Source: Devosia neptuniae (GTDB taxonomy: Bacteria > Pseudomonadota > Alphaproteobacteria > Rhizobiales > Devosiaceae). From it: DNA of 64,000 nt. Under the pieces are notes generated by a model. That model was not told the DNA's origin. It saw nothing but the letters and a program-made list of their open reading frames with translations, and did no database searches. How positions within the stretch are numbered: the first letter of the stretch is position 1; each line of letters opens with the position of its first letter. Below, in pieces: positions 46,026-54,805 of this stretch. The translations under genes and the position numbers were made by a program. The DNA lies in NCBI RefSeq assembly GCF_025452235.1, contig NZ_CP104965.1:2538501-2602500 (forward strand), read 5' to 3'.

Positions 46026-46679
46026 CTAGCCGGCCGATACCTTGGCGCGTTCGGGACGGCGGACGGCGCGGAGTTTGCCGCTGCTGCCGCCGCCGCAGAA
46101 GAAGCGGTCGGCGCCGTCGGATTCAAGGCCGGAAACACCCATTCCGTCCGGCATTTCCAGGATTTCCAGCACTTCGCCGGTGTGCCGGTCGATGTGGCGC
46201 AACTCGCTTTTGTCGTCCTGCCAGGTGGCGTGCCAGAGCTCGCCATCGGCCCAGGTGACGCCGGTGACGAAGCGGTTGGATTCGATCGTGCGCAGGACGG
46301 TGCCGGTTTCCGGATCGATCTGGTGGATCTTGCGGCCGCGATATTCCCCAACCCAGAGCGTGCCTTCGGCCCAGGCCAGGCCGGAATCGTGACCGCCGCC
46401 CGGCGCCGGAATGGAGGCGAGGACGCGGCCAGTGGCAGGATCGATCTTGTCGATGCGGTTTTCGGCAACCTGGAAGATATGCTGGCCATCGAAGGCGGTT
46501 CCGGCATAGGCGTCAGCGCCGATCGAGCGGACCGGGGCGCCGCTATCGGGATCGACGGCATTGATCTTGTCACCCGAGGCGAACCAGACGTTTTGGCCGT
46601 CAAAGGTTACGCCGTTGACGTCATTGATGCCTGGATAGGGGCCGTACTCGCTCAGGATCTCGGCGGTAGAGGTTTTCAT
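46026..46679 (-). CDS. beta-propeller protein (streptogramin lyase / glutamine cyclotransferase-like)
   Basis: A 217-residue protein built of four to five propeller repeats, each ending in a ligand-like Asp-Pro-x-Thr/Ser-Gly turn (NAVDPDSGAPV, DKIDPATGRVLAS, HQIDPETGTVLRT, RHIDRHTGEVLEI) with GVTFDGQNVWFASGD and GLAWAEGTLWVGEYRG blades. No signal peptide is seen, so it is cytosolic. Enzymatic activity unknown. It lies directly downstream of the HTH regulator gene on the same strand (33-base gap). Confidence 0.82.
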   Translation of the reverse strand: MKTSTAEILSEYGPYPGINDVNGVTFDGQNVWFASGDKINAVDPDSGAPVRSIGADAYAGTAFDGQHIFQVAENRIDKIDPATGRVLASIPAPGGGHDSGLAWAEGTLWVGEYRGRKIHQIDPETGTVLRTIESNRFVTGVTWADGELWHATWQDDKSELRHIDRHTGEVLEILEMPDGMGVSGLESDGADRFFCGGGSSGKLRAVRRPERAKVSAG

Positions 46680-46712
46680 GATGCTGTCTCATTGCGTTGT
46701 GCCTGGCCAAAC

Positions 46713-47933
46713 CTAACCGCCGGGCAACGGGCCTGGGAGTAACAAGATTGTCGGGAAACCGGGAATGGATGGCGTGATCCAGCGTAGCGCCCGGCCGCGG
46801 CCGAACGATTGCACTTTGCCGGCCGCTGCCAGTTCTTCAAGCGCGCGCTGCACGGTGCGGGCACTGGCGCCGAGCGCGATTGCCAGGGCGGAGCTGGACC
46901 AGGCCTCGCCATCGGCAAGCAAAGCGAGGATTGCAGCGTGGCGCTCTTCGAGGGGCGGCGCCAGCAGGATGACATCGCGCTTTTGAGCCGGCTTTAGCAG
47001 GAAGCCGTTTTTGGTCGCGATCACACCGGCCGAGGGGCGGAGCAGGGCGCGCAGGCGGCCGATTTCGACCCGCAGGCGGGCGCGGTGGGATTCATCGGCA
47101 TGCCGAGCGCCAAAGGCGCGGATGAGCAGCACGTCCCGGGCGACGTCGTGCGGCCAGGCTTCAGCCAGCGTGCGGGCCAGCGCGAAGAGCACCGGGCGGG
47201 TGGCAAGGGAAATCACACTCTGCGGGCCGCGCACCACATTGCGGCTGGCATCGACGATCAGGGCATCCGAGGCCAGCAGGGTTTCGATTTCATCGATGCG
47301 CAGGATGCGCTGCTCGTTGTGGGCAATCAGGCGGGCGGCTGGAGCGTCCAGCATGGCGGAGGCGTTGTCGACTTCGGCCAGGAGCGCTGCAATGCCTGAC
47401 TGGCGAGCGGCAAGATACGCGCGGGCCAGGGCGGCACGTGCTGCGGCTGCCTGCAGGCGCCGCATGGCGATGCCGGCGATGATCATTTCGTGGGCGGCGA
47501 TGAGGGCGGGCGGTAGTGGCGGCTGAGCAAGCCCTCCCAGTTGGCGTTCGGCATCGTCCAGGCGGCCGAGCAGCAGCAGGCGGCGCACCTCGAGGTGGAG
47601 GGCGTGGGTGGCATTGATGTGGTCGCCGCGAGCCTCAAGCGTTGTGCGGGCCTTGGCGAGAGTGGCTTCGGGCCACCCCAGATCGCGTGATACGAAGGCG
47701 ATTTCGGCTTCGGCGACAGTGCAGCGGGCCCGAGCGATGGCTTCGCCGGGACCGAAGGCGCGGGCCGCGCTTTTCAGCAGTGTTTTGGCGCGGGGAAAGT
47801 CGCCCAATTGCGCCATGGCGATGCCGCGCAGGGCCAGCGCCGGGGCGTCATCGCGCAGGGCCACGCGGTTCAGAGCGCCCAGGACGTCACCGGTCGCCAG
47901 CGCCCGCGCTGCGGCTGCGATCAGGGCGTCCAT
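46713..47933 (-). CDS. regulator with TPR-like repeats and a C-terminal HTH
   Basis: A 406-residue protein. The N-terminal 250 residues are Ala/Leu-rich helical repeats (ALATGDVLGALNRVALRD, LRGIAMAQLGDFPRAKTLLKSAARAFG), followed by a domain with RLRVEIGRLRALLRPSAGV (OmpR/SARP-like winged helix) and a second winged helix near the C-terminus (LAIALGASARTVQRALEELAAAGKVQSFG). It resembles regulators that stand beside SRPBCC genes in alphaproteobacteria. Divergent from the SRPBCC gene by 89 bases and upstream of the beta-propeller gene, so it may control both. Confidence 0.75.
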   Translation of the reverse strand: MDALIAAAARALATGDVLGALNRVALRDDAPALALRGIAMAQLGDFPRAKTLLKSAARAFGPGEAIARARCTVAEAEIAFVSRDLGWPEATLAKARTTLEARGDHINATHALHLEVRRLLLLGRLDDAERQLGGLAQPPLPPALIAAHEMIIAGIAMRRLQAAAARAALARAYLAARQSGIAALLAEVDNASAMLDAPAARLIAHNEQRILRIDEIETLLASDALIVDASRNVVRGPQSVISLATRPVLFALARTLAEAWPHDVARDVLLIRAFGARHADESHRARLRVEIGRLRALLRPSAGVIATKNGFLLKPAQKRDVILLAPPLEERHAAILALLADGEAWSSSALAIALGASARTVQRALEELAAAGKVQSFGRGRALRWITPSIPGFPTILLLPGPLPGG

Positions 47934-48022
47934 TGAAATCCCGCCACACTTGTAACTCCCACCCCTGGCCGTTCCGATCCTAGTCTCGTCGCATCGAAAC
48001 GGCCAAGCACAGGAGAATTGCA

Positions 48023-48469
48023 ATGCCGGATATTCTGCACAGGATTGGTATCAAGTCTGCTTCCACCCAGGAAGCCTATGCGGCGCTCAACACTATTGAC
48101 GGCCTTGCCGGCTGGTGGACGAGCGACACGCAGGGGCAGACCGAAATCGGGGGCGAATTGCGGTTCCGCTTCGGCGCCTCGGGCGGCTTCGACATGAAGG
48201 TGCTCGAGCTTGACCCGGGCAAGCGGGTGCTCTGGGAGGTGATCGACGGGCCGGCCGAGTGGATCGGTACCAGGATCAGTTTCGATCTTAAGCAGGAGGA
48301 CGACTACGCCATCGTCCTGTTCAAGCATATGGGCTGGAAGGAGCCGGTGGAGTTCATGCACCACTGCAGCACCAAGTGGGGAAGCTTTTTGATGAGCCTC
48401 AAGGCCCTGATCGAGACGGGCAAGGGCCAGCCGCATCCCCATGACGTGCTGATCGACAATTGGAAGTAA
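48023..48469 (+). CDS. SRPBCC (AHSA1/START-like) domain protein
   Basis: A 148-residue small-molecule-binding fold: MPDILHRIGIKSASTQEAYAALNTIDGLAGWWT at the N-terminus, LRFRFGASGGFDMKVLELDPGKRVLWEVID in the middle and the C-terminal helix FMHHCSTKWGSFLMSLKALIETG. The family binds hydrophobic ligands or assists polyketide or stress functions. AGGAGA precedes the ATG. Probably regulated by the divergent HTH protein. Confidence 0.92.
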   Translation: MPDILHRIGIKSASTQEAYAALNTIDGLAGWWTSDTQGQTEIGGELRFRFGASGGFDMKVLELDPGKRVLWEVIDGPAEWIGTRISFDLKQEDDYAIVLFKHMGWKEPVEFMHHCSTKWGSFLMSLKALIETGKGQPHPHDVLIDNWK

Positions 48470-48489
48470 CCCCAACCGGGAGATGAAAG

Positions 48490-48693
48490 ATGATTCCCGC
48501 ACCGTTCCATTTCGAGAATATTACCCGCGAGGCTTGTGTTCATCCCGATGTGGAGACCGAAATAGCGGCGGCGCGCCGCCGGGAGGGCGACAAGCATAGC
48601 CCCACGCGGCCGCATCCCATGGCGGCACTGATCCGGCGACTATTGCCCGAACCACGTGCGCAGCATGACTGGTCTGGCACACCCGCCGAGTAG
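48490..48693 (+). CDS. small hypothetical protein downstream of the SRPBCC gene
   Basis: A 67-residue frame (MIPAPFHFENITREACVHPD ... MAALIRRLLPEPRAQHDW), charged and without membrane segment. GGGAGATG upstream gives it a credible ribosome site, and it follows the SRPBCC gene by 20 bases. No family recognised; could be a non-coding tail. Confidence 0.45.
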   Translation: MIPAPFHFENITREACVHPDVETEIAAARRREGDKHSPTRPHPMAALIRRLLPEPRAQHDWSGTPAE

Positions 48694-48810
48694 GTTTCGG
48701 GGCATATGAACCGAGGGTATCGTGTATGCGGAAGCATACCCCAACTAAGTCCTATCTCGCTTCCCTCCCCGCAGGGCAGTGTTCACTCCGGACGCGTTCA
48801 AGAATGCGGT

Positions 48811-48893
48811 GTCATTCCCGCGAAAGCGGGAACCTCCGTTCCGGGATGCGGGCCTAAGCAAACAGAGGTTCCCGCTTTCGCGGGAATGACATC
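48811..48893. repeat. family B palindromic repeat, complete copy 2
   Basis: Left half GTCATTCCCGCGAAAGCGGG and right half CCCGCTTTCGCGGGAATGAC are exact inverted copies, with AACCTCCGTT and AACAGAGGTT facing inward and about 20 bases between. Confidence 0.85.
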
Positions 48894-48963
48894 GTGGGTG
48901 GTACGAGTCCAAGATGAACACTCCCCCGCAAAGGGGGGCAGATCGGGCCCTCCGAATGTCGGT

Positions 48964-50007
48964 TCAGCTCTTGCCCAGCGCCTTGTCCACTGCCGGCTTC
49001 ACGATGGTCCCATACAGCTCAATCGCTTTCATGACCTTGTCATGAGGCAGGGTGCCGACGCTGAATTGCAGGCCGAAGCGGTCGTGTTTGAACCATTCGT
49101 GCTGCATCAGGATCTTGTCGATGACTTCCTGGGGCGAGCCCATGAAATAGGCGCCGTTGGGGGTGGCGCCAGCGTCGAACTGGGCGCGGGTGGTGGGCGG
49201 CCAGCCGCGTTCCTTGCCGATGCGGCTCATGGCTTCGCTGTGGGCGGGGAAGGCGATGTCACGGGCGTCCTGGCTATCAGCGGCGATGAAGCCGTGCGAG
49301 CTGATGCCGACGGGCAGGGATTTGGGGTCGCGGCCGGTTTTTTCGGCGGTTTCGCGATAGAAGTCCACCAAGGGGGCGAACTGGCGCGGCTGGCCGCCGA
49401 TGATGGCGATCATTAGGGGCAGGCCATAATAGGCGGCGCGGGCCACCGAATTGGGCGTGCCGCCGACGGCGATCCAGAGCGGGAGCGGTTGCTGGACCGG
49501 CACGGGATAGATGGCGATGCCGGGAATGGGTTTGGTGTGGGCGCTGCCCGGCCAGGTGACCTTGCCGCCTTCGCGGATCTTGAGCAGCATTTCGAGTTTT
49601 TCCTCGAACAGCGCGTCGTAATCGTTGAGGTCGAGCCCAAACAGCGGGAAGCTCTCGATGAACGAGCCGCGGCCCGCCATGATCTCGGCGCGGCCATTGC
49701 TCAGATTATCGAGCGTGGCGAATTGCTGGTAGACGCGGATCGGGTCTTCCGAACTCAGCACCGTTACGGCGGTGGAGAGGCGGATCGACTTGGTGCGGGC
49801 GGCAGCAGCGGCCAGGATGGTGACGGGGGCCGAGGCGGTGTAATCGGGGCGGTGGTGTTCGCCCAGGCCGTAGAAGGACAGACCGAGCTGGTCGGCTAGT
49901 TCGATTTCCTCAAGCAGGTCCTTGAGGCGCTCGGCGGGACTTTGCAGACGGCCGCCATTGAGCGGGTCGGGGGTGTTTTCGGCGAAGGAATAGAGTCCGA
50001 GTTCCAT
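48964..50007 (-). CDS. LLM-class flavin-dependent oxidoreductase (luciferase-like)
   Basis: A 347-residue FMN-dependent monooxygenase-type TIM barrel: [73 protein letters not shown] and the C-terminal [14 protein letters not shown]. Matches the class often found with broad hydrocarbon or thiol substrates; actual substrate unknown. The start at 50007 gives the family N-terminus. Confidence 0.93.
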   Translation of the reverse strand: MELGLYSFAENTPDPLNGGRLQSPAERLKDLLEEIELADQLGLSFYGLGEHHRPDYTASAPVTILAAAAARTKSIRLSTAVTVLSSEDPIRVYQQFATLDNLSNGRAEIMAGRGSFIESFPLFGLDLNDYDALFEEKLEMLLKIREGGKVTWPGSAHTKPIPGIAIYPVPVQQPLPLWIAVGGTPNSVARAAYYGLPLMIAIIGGQPRQFAPLVDFYRETAEKTGRDPKSLPVGISSHGFIAADSQDARDIAFPAHSEAMSRIGKERGWPPTTRAQFDAGATPNGAYFMGSPQEVIDKILMQHEWFKHDRFGLQFSVGTLPHDKVMKAIELYGTIVKPAVDKALGKS

Positions 50008-50301
50008 GATGGCCTCCTGTGTTGGAGCACACATGGCCTGCCGTTGTAGCGGGATCAAGAACGCACATGGGTGTAACTGCGCGGACCAATCGCCATTCAG
50101 CTGAGGCTAGCCTGCAAATGGCAATGTTCTGCGCGTCCCGTGCTCACGTACTTAAGTACGCTCCGCTCCGGTTCTCGAACAACGCCATTTTCGACTCAGC
50201 CTGAGCTGACTGTCGATCGGTCCGTGGGGGCTTCCAAAAGGAAGAAAGGCTGGCGCTTACCCTCTCCCACAAAGGGGGAGGGTAAGTGCGGTGGTTGTGA
50301 C
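50008..50301. other. intergenic region with a 14-bp palindrome and a family C repeat
   Basis: CGTACTTAAGTACG (50147-50160) is a perfect palindrome flanked by GTGCTCA and CTCCGCTCCGG. A family C hairpin (CCCTCTCCC-ACAA-AGGGGGAGGG, 50261-50282) follows. No gene is visible. Confidence 0.6.
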
Positions 50302-50994
50302 TTAGACGTTGCTGCCGGACGGAGTGTAGGCCCAGGGCGATGCGGGGGTCTGGACGGGTTCGGGGTCTTTTTCGCCGGCGGCTTTGTGGATTTCGGCGAC
50401 GAGGGCGGGAGCGAGCTTGAGTTTGCTGGCCAGGGCATCGAGATAGGCGCGCTCGGCGGCGGTGTCGGCCGTGATGGCGATGAGGGAGGCTGCGTAGATT
50501 TCGGTAGCGTGCTCGGGTGTGTCGGCGCGGGCAGCGACGGCGTTGATGTCGAGGGGGCTGGAGAGTTCGTCGAAGACCCACGCCTTTTCCTCGGCGCTGA
50601 GGGACATGCCTTCGAGCTTGGTGAAGATGGCTTCCTTTTCATCGGCATCGATGCGGCCATCGGCCTTGGCGGCGGCGATCATGGCGCGCACCAGGGATTT
50701 GCCGAGTTCTTCCTGGGCATTCTGGTCGGTCGGAGCGGGAATGAAGGCATCCTGCGACGGCTGTTGGGCGGGCGCGGCGCCGGGCTGGTTTTGCTGGTAG
50801 TTCTGCCAAGCCTTGTAGGCGAGGCCGCCAACGGCTGCTACGGCGCCGATCTTGACGGCATTGCCGGCCAGCTTGCCCAGCCCCCCGCCGCTGAGCAGCA
50901 TGCCGGCAGCCAAGCCCGCGGCACCCGTTATGGCGGTGCGCTGGGTGTTCTTGTCGGTCTGGAGGGCTTTGACGATCTGATCGATGTTGAACAT
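50302..50994 (-). CDS. DUF533 (TerB-like) membrane-associated protein
   Basis: A 230-residue protein. Residues 20-60 contain a Gly/Ala-rich hydrophobic stretch (GAAGLAAGMLLSGGGLGKLAG; IGAVAAVGGLAYKAWQNY). The C-terminal 130 residues form a TerB-like helical domain (LVRAMIAAAKADGRIDADEKEAIFTKLEG ... AERAYLDALASKLKLAPALVAEIHKAAGE) with the acidic metal-binding DGRIDADE. DUF533 proteins are linked to cell-envelope stress but have no proven function. Confidence 0.92.
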   Translation of the reverse strand: MFNIDQIVKALQTDKNTQRTAITGAAGLAAGMLLSGGGLGKLAGNAVKIGAVAAVGGLAYKAWQNYQQNQPGAAPAQQPSQDAFIPAPTDQNAQEELGKSLVRAMIAAAKADGRIDADEKEAIFTKLEGMSLSAEEKAWVFDELSSPLDINAVAARADTPEHATEIYAASLIAITADTAAERAYLDALASKLKLAPALVAEIHKAAGEKDPEPVQTPASPWAYTPSGSNV

Positions 50995-51063
50995 TGGCGT
51001 TCCCTTGTTGGTGTCTCGGGGACGGAGATGGGCATCGAATGCGGCCCTCGCAAGGCGCAAGGG

Positions 51064-51093
51064 AAAGGCCCCGGACGTGCCGGGGCCTTTTTT
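51064..51093. terminator. terminator-like hairpin between two minus-strand genes
   Basis: GGCCCCGG (51067-51074) pairs with CCGGGGCC (51080-51087) around ACGTG, with AAA/TTT extension. The six-T run is on the plus strand; on the minus strand, where both neighbouring genes are read, the tail is TTTCCCTT. It probably ends the gene at 51136-51489 despite the weaker tail. Confidence 0.6.
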
Positions 51094-51135
51094 ATGCCAT
51101 CGGAGGGAGGGCCGAGGGCATGAGAGCAATTACTA

Positions 51136-51489
51136 TTACATCGCCGGGGCAGGCGTTGCCGGATCAGTTGCCGGGGCCGGAGTGGCCGGTTCGGCAGCAG
51201 GAGCCGGAGTCGCCGGTTCGGCCGCAGGGGCGGCATCAGTCGGTGCCGGAGTTGTGGCCGGGGCGGCGGGTGCTTCCGTCATGGGGGCGGGAGCCGTGGT
51301 TTCAGTTGTCGGTGCGGTACCGGCTGGGGTCGACGGGCCCGAATTGGCCGAGAAGACCAAGTAGCCGATAGCCAGCAGCGCAAGGGCGACGATGATGCCA
51401 ACGAACCAGCCCGTTCCGCTGCTCTCGCGCGTATAAACGGTACGGTTGCCATCGTTGGTATAAACGGTATCGCGGTCAGGGTTAGCCAT
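51136..51489 (-). CDS. small membrane protein with Ala/Pro/Thr-rich tail
   Basis: A 117-residue protein: a 25-residue hydrophilic start (MANPDRDTVYTNDGNRTVYT), one membrane helix (GWFVGIIVALALLAIGYLVFSA, about 27-48) and a low-complexity tail of repeated blocks such as EPATPAPA. The tail would face the periplasm and resembles the Ala/Pro-rich spacer of the nearby OmpA-type protein. AAGGAG precedes ATG. Function unknown. Confidence 0.8.
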   Translation of the reverse strand: MANPDRDTVYTNDGNRTVYTRESSGTGWFVGIIVALALLAIGYLVFSANSGPSTPAGTAPTTETTAPAPMTEAPAAPATTPAPTDAAPAAEPATPAPAAEPATPAPATDPATPAPAM

Positions 51490-51670
51490 GAGTTCGCTCC
51501 TTTGTTTCACCGTACCAATGAAACGCGGGCTTTTTGTTTTCGTTCCCATTTGCGTGATCACGCTATTCCGAGCCGCGAGGCGGACGGAATAGTGCTGGCG
51601 ATTCAAGGGGTTTGGTAATCAGAAAAATTCGGACGGAGCACAGTTTTCAGCGCGCTTGGTCAGTTATTTT

Positions 51671-52189
51671 TCACAAATCTGGCGATTTTTCCTTGCCGGC
51701 CGGCTTTTTCGAGATGCGGTCGATCAGCGCCAGGAACAGGGCCGAGAACACGAAGACCAGGTGGATGATGGTGTACCACATGATGTTCTGGGTGGTGTAT
51801 TGCGGCACGTTGAGGAAGATCTGCAGCAGGTGGATCGAGGAGATCGCCACGATGGTGGAGGCGACCTTGATCTTGAGGGAGCCGGAATCGATCTGGCCGA
51901 GCCAGTGCACGTCGCCGCCATCATCGAAGCGGGAGACGTAGTTCTCGTAGCCGGAAATGATCACCATGACGACGAGGCTGGCGATCAGCGCCGCGTCGAT
52001 CAGGCTGAGGACCTTGAGGATGGTTTCGGTCTCGTCCATGCCCATCATGTGGGACGCGAAGTCCCAGAGCTTGGCGGCAAAGGTGACGGCATAGAGTGCC
52101 AGCGCCAGACCGAGGCCGATATAGAAGATCACCAGCAGCCAGCGTGATGCCAGGATGATGTTTTCGAGGAAGAGTTCCAGCTGCTTCAT
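51671..52189 (-). CDS. UPF0114 (YqhA-type) inner membrane protein
   Basis: A 172-residue protein with four hydrophobic helices: ASRWLLVIFYIGLGLALALYAVTF, VLSLIDAALIASLVVMVIISGYENYVSRF (family hallmark), VASTIVAISSIHLLQIFL and WYTIIHLVFVFSALFLALIDRI. Function unknown in the family. The start at 52189 matches homologues; the in-frame extension to 52240 is unlikely. Confidence 0.94.
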   Translation of the reverse strand: MKQLELFLENIILASRWLLVIFYIGLGLALALYAVTFAAKLWDFASHMMGMDETETILKVLSLIDAALIASLVVMVIISGYENYVSRFDDGGDVHWLGQIDSGSLKIKVASTIVAISSIHLLQIFLNVPQYTTQNIMWYTIIHLVFVFSALFLALIDRISKKPAGKEKSPDL

Positions 52190-52249
52190 GTCGCGCTCCG
52201 ATGGGCGGGGAAGCCATAGCGAATTTTGGGACGCTGGCAAGGTGGTAAC

Positions 52250-52275
52250 AAAAAAGGCCGGGCTGGTGCCCGGCC
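52250..52275 (-). terminator. Rho-independent terminator of the OmpA-type gene
   Basis: On the minus strand GGCCGGGC pairs with GCCCGGCC around a 4-base loop, followed by TTTTTTG. It lies 22 bases after the stop of the OmpA-type gene. Confidence 0.9.
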
Positions 52276-52297
52276 TCCGTGTTTGCTGTGGCGGCGC

Positions 52298-54553
52298 CTA
52301 ATTGTTGGCAACGGTGATCAGCGGGGTGATGCGGCGGATGGTGACGCGGCGGTTCTCCCGCTCCGCACGCTCGGTGCGGATCTTGAGGTAGCGTTCGCCA
52401 TAGCCCTGGGTGGCCAGGTTTTCCGGCGGCACGCCGTAGAAGTCGGTCAGGATGCGGGCCACGGTTGCTGCACGCAGATCGGAGAGCTGCAGGTTGGAGA
52501 TTTCCGAACCCACCGCGTCGGTGTGGCCTTCGATGAGGAAGGTTTCACCCGGATTGGCGGCGAGCAACTGTAACATGCCATTGGCGACGTTGGAGAGGGC
52601 ACCGACCTGGTCGCGGCTGATGGTGGCGGCACCGGTATCGAAGGTCAGGCCACCCACTTCGAGCTTGCGCACGCTGTCACGGACACGGGAGGAGCGCTTG
52701 ACCTCGTCGATCGAATAGAGGCGGGCGACCTGCTCGACCGGCGGCTGGCGGAAGAAGACTTCAACCTGTTCCTCGTCGGCATAGCGGGAATCGAGCACGT
52801 AATCCTGCACCGGGATATTGAGCCGGAGCGGGGGCAGATCGAGGCCCGGATCGCGCCATTCGAGCAGCTGATCGTCATAGCGGTCATCGAAATAGGCCAA
52901 CACATATTCGCGGCCATCCGGGGTGAAGCGCGACCGGCGCAGGATATCGCCATTGCGGTTGCGGACAGTGACGATCTGGCTGCCATCGGGACGTGTGACA
53001 GTTTCGCGAGTACGGCCGCGGCTCAGCTGTTCGTAGAACACCTCGTCAGCACCCGGATCATAGAAGCGATCCGTGTCCTGGCCGGGGGTGTTGACGATCA
53101 GCTGGGTGCCAATCTGCAGAATAACCTGGGTCAGGGCATCGCCGAAACCGGCCTGCTGGATGACGGTGTTGTTCTGCGTATTGTTCTGCTGGTTGATGAC
53201 CGTGTTGTTCTGCGTGTTGTTGGTGGTGTTGTTCACCGTCGTATTGTTGTTGACGATGTTGTTGGTCACGTTGGTCTGGTTGATGATCGTAACGTTCTGC
53301 GGCACCTGCTGGGGTTCCAGCGCCTGGATTTCGACCTTCTGGCCTTCTTCCTGAACGGCGGAGCGCAGAGCGGCTTCCTCGGGAACTTCGAAGGCGGCCT
53401 GAGCGGCAGCGTCGTCAACCGGAGGAGGGGCCGGGGGCGTTTCCGGAACTGGCTGGACTTCGACCGCGGGCTGGCCTTCTACGGCCGGGGCGGCTTCGAC
53501 ATCCTTGGCACTATCGAGCACCGGGGCAATCTGCTCCTGGGTGATGCCCTCGGGCAGGGTTTCGATGACCTCGGTGGGCTCGGCCGGCAGGGTTTCGGCT
53601 GCGGGGGGCTGAGCCGGATTGACCGCAGGCTGTTCCGCCGGGGCGGTGGGCTGCTCGGCCGGTGCTGCAGGCTGGATGCCGGGCACGGCAGGCAGGGACA
53701 GGCCATAGGTGGCCAGGCACGCATCGACATCGCTATTGCCAGCCTGGGCGCAGAGCGCAGCGATCTGGCTGCGGGCGCCATCGATCTGAGCCTGGGCCGC
53801 AGCGGCGTCGCCACCCGACATCAGGTCGGCAACGGCGGCGTTGTAGATATCGACCTGGGCGCGCAGATCGGCCGAGATATCGACCTGAGCTGCGGGCTGT
53901 TCCGGCGCAGGCTGCTCGGCAGGAGCGGGGGCTTCGACCGGAGCTGGTTGTTCGGCCGGGGTTTCCGCAGGTGCTTCTGCGGGAGCAGGCTGCTCGGCAG
54001 GGACGGGAGCTTCAACCGGGGCTGGCGCTGGTTCTTCGGCGGGTGCGGGTTCGGCCGCCGGCTGCTCGGCGGGAGCAGGCTCTGCAGCGGGCTGCTCGAC
54101 GGGAGCAGGCTCCGGTGCAGGGGCTGGTTCGGGCGCGGCCTCCGGAGCAGGCGCGGGCTGCTCGGCCGCGGGCTCGGGGGCCGGTGCGGGCTGTTCTGGC
54201 GCCGGCTCAGGCGCAACTTCAGGGGCTGGGGCTGCTTCGGGAGCAGGCTCTGGCTGTGGTGCGGGTTCTGGCGCGGGCGCGGGTTCTGGCGGCGGAGCCG
54301 GTTCGGGCTCGGGTGCGGGTTCTGGAGCCGGGGCAGGCTCGGGCGCCGGGGCTGGCTCTGGTGCGGCCTCGGGCTCAGGCGCGGCTTCAGCGGGCGCGGC
54401 CGGCTGGGCGGCGATGCATTCCTCGATGGTGGTGAAGCCCGCGTCGACGCATTGCTGCGGCAGTTGCGGCGCGTCCTGGGCGAAAACGGCAAGCGGCACT
54501 GCGGTGAGCAGCGTCAAGCTTGAGCCGGTCAGGAGCCAATTTCTGAGGCGCAT
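52298..54553 (-). CDS. large OmpA-family outer membrane/peptidoglycan-binding protein with Ala/Pro/Glu-rich domain
   Basis: A 751-residue exported protein. The signal peptide (LLTGSSLTLLTAVPLAVFAQ) is followed by a short Cys-containing segment (QQCVDAGFTTIEECIAAQ). About 200 residues of Ala/Pro/Glu repeats (EPAPAPEPAPAPEP type) span about 50-250, then comes a mixed linker. An Asn/Thr/Gln-rich stretch is at about 430-480 (NNIVNNNTTVNNTTNNTQNN). A conserved middle domain precedes the C-terminal OmpA domain (FDTGAATISRDQVGALSNVA; LIEGHTDAVGSEISNLQLS; YGERYLKIRTERAERENRRV) that binds peptidoglycan. Probably a wall-spanning tether. The antisense frames over the repeats are artefacts. Confidence 0.92.
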   Translation of the reverse strand: MRLRNWLLTGSSLTLLTAVPLAVFAQDAPQLPQQCVDAGFTTIEECIAAQPAAPAEAAPEPEAAPEPAPAPEPAPAPEPAPEPEPAPPPEPAPAPEPAPQPEPAPEAAPAPEVAPEPAPEQPAPAPEPAAEQPAPAPEAAPEPAPAPEPAPVEQPAAEPAPAEQPAAEPAPAEEPAPAPVEAPVPAEQPAPAEAPAETPAEQPAPVEAPAPAEQPAPEQPAAQVDISADLRAQVDIYNAAVADLMSGGDAAAAQAQIDGARSQIAALCAQAGNSDVDACLATYGLSLPAVPGIQPAAPAEQPTAPAEQPAVNPAQPPAAETLPAEPTEVIETLPEGITQEQIAPVLDSAKDVEAAPAVEGQPAVEVQPVPETPPAPPPVDDAAAQAAFEVPEEAALRSAVQEEGQKVEIQALEPQQVPQNVTIINQTNVTNNIVNNNTTVNNTTNNTQNNTVINQQNNTQNNTVIQQAGFGDALTQVILQIGTQLIVNTPGQDTDRFYDPGADEVFYEQLSRGRTRETVTRPDGSQIVTVRNRNGDILRRSRFTPDGREYVLAYFDDRYDDQLLEWRDPGLDLPPLRLNIPVQDYVLDSRYADEEQVEVFFRQPPVEQVARLYSIDEVKRSSRVRDSVRKLEVGGLTFDTGAATISRDQVGALSNVANGMLQLLAANPGETFLIEGHTDAVGSEISNLQLSDLRAATVARILTDFYGVPPENLATQGYGERYLKIRTERAERENRRVTIRRITPLITVANN

Positions 54554-54805
54554 TGTTGTTATCCTTCTTGTCGTCGACTGATCGGGTGGACGTTTGACAC
54601 CAGCATCACTGTTCATTCTGAACGCTGTGTGAATGGCTCACAGCGGGCGCTCGATACCGTTCCCCTCCCCGGGAATGCCCAGAACGCGGCGGTTTGCGCA
54701 TACGTTCCCACAATTGCGTCCCGACAGGTGCCCGGCAGATCATGGCATGATTTGGGCGGGTGTGGTTGGCCATGATGCGGTCTTCGTGCTAGTCCCGGAC
54801 TTAAC
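54554..54805. other. OmpA/YjbQ divergent control region
   Basis: It holds promoters for both genes. An inverted repeat CGCTGTG (54623-54629) / CACAGCG (54639-54645) lies 70-92 bases before the OmpA-type start and could be a regulatory site. No gene is visible. Confidence 0.45.

Noticed and set aside
48811..48893. Repeats considered as a CRISPR array
   Set aside because: Only two inverted halves per site with no regular direct repeats or spacers and no cas genes.
53662..54523. Arg- and Gly-rich frames antisense to the OmpA-type repeats
   Set aside because: Low-complexity reflection of the Ala/Pro/Glu repeats.
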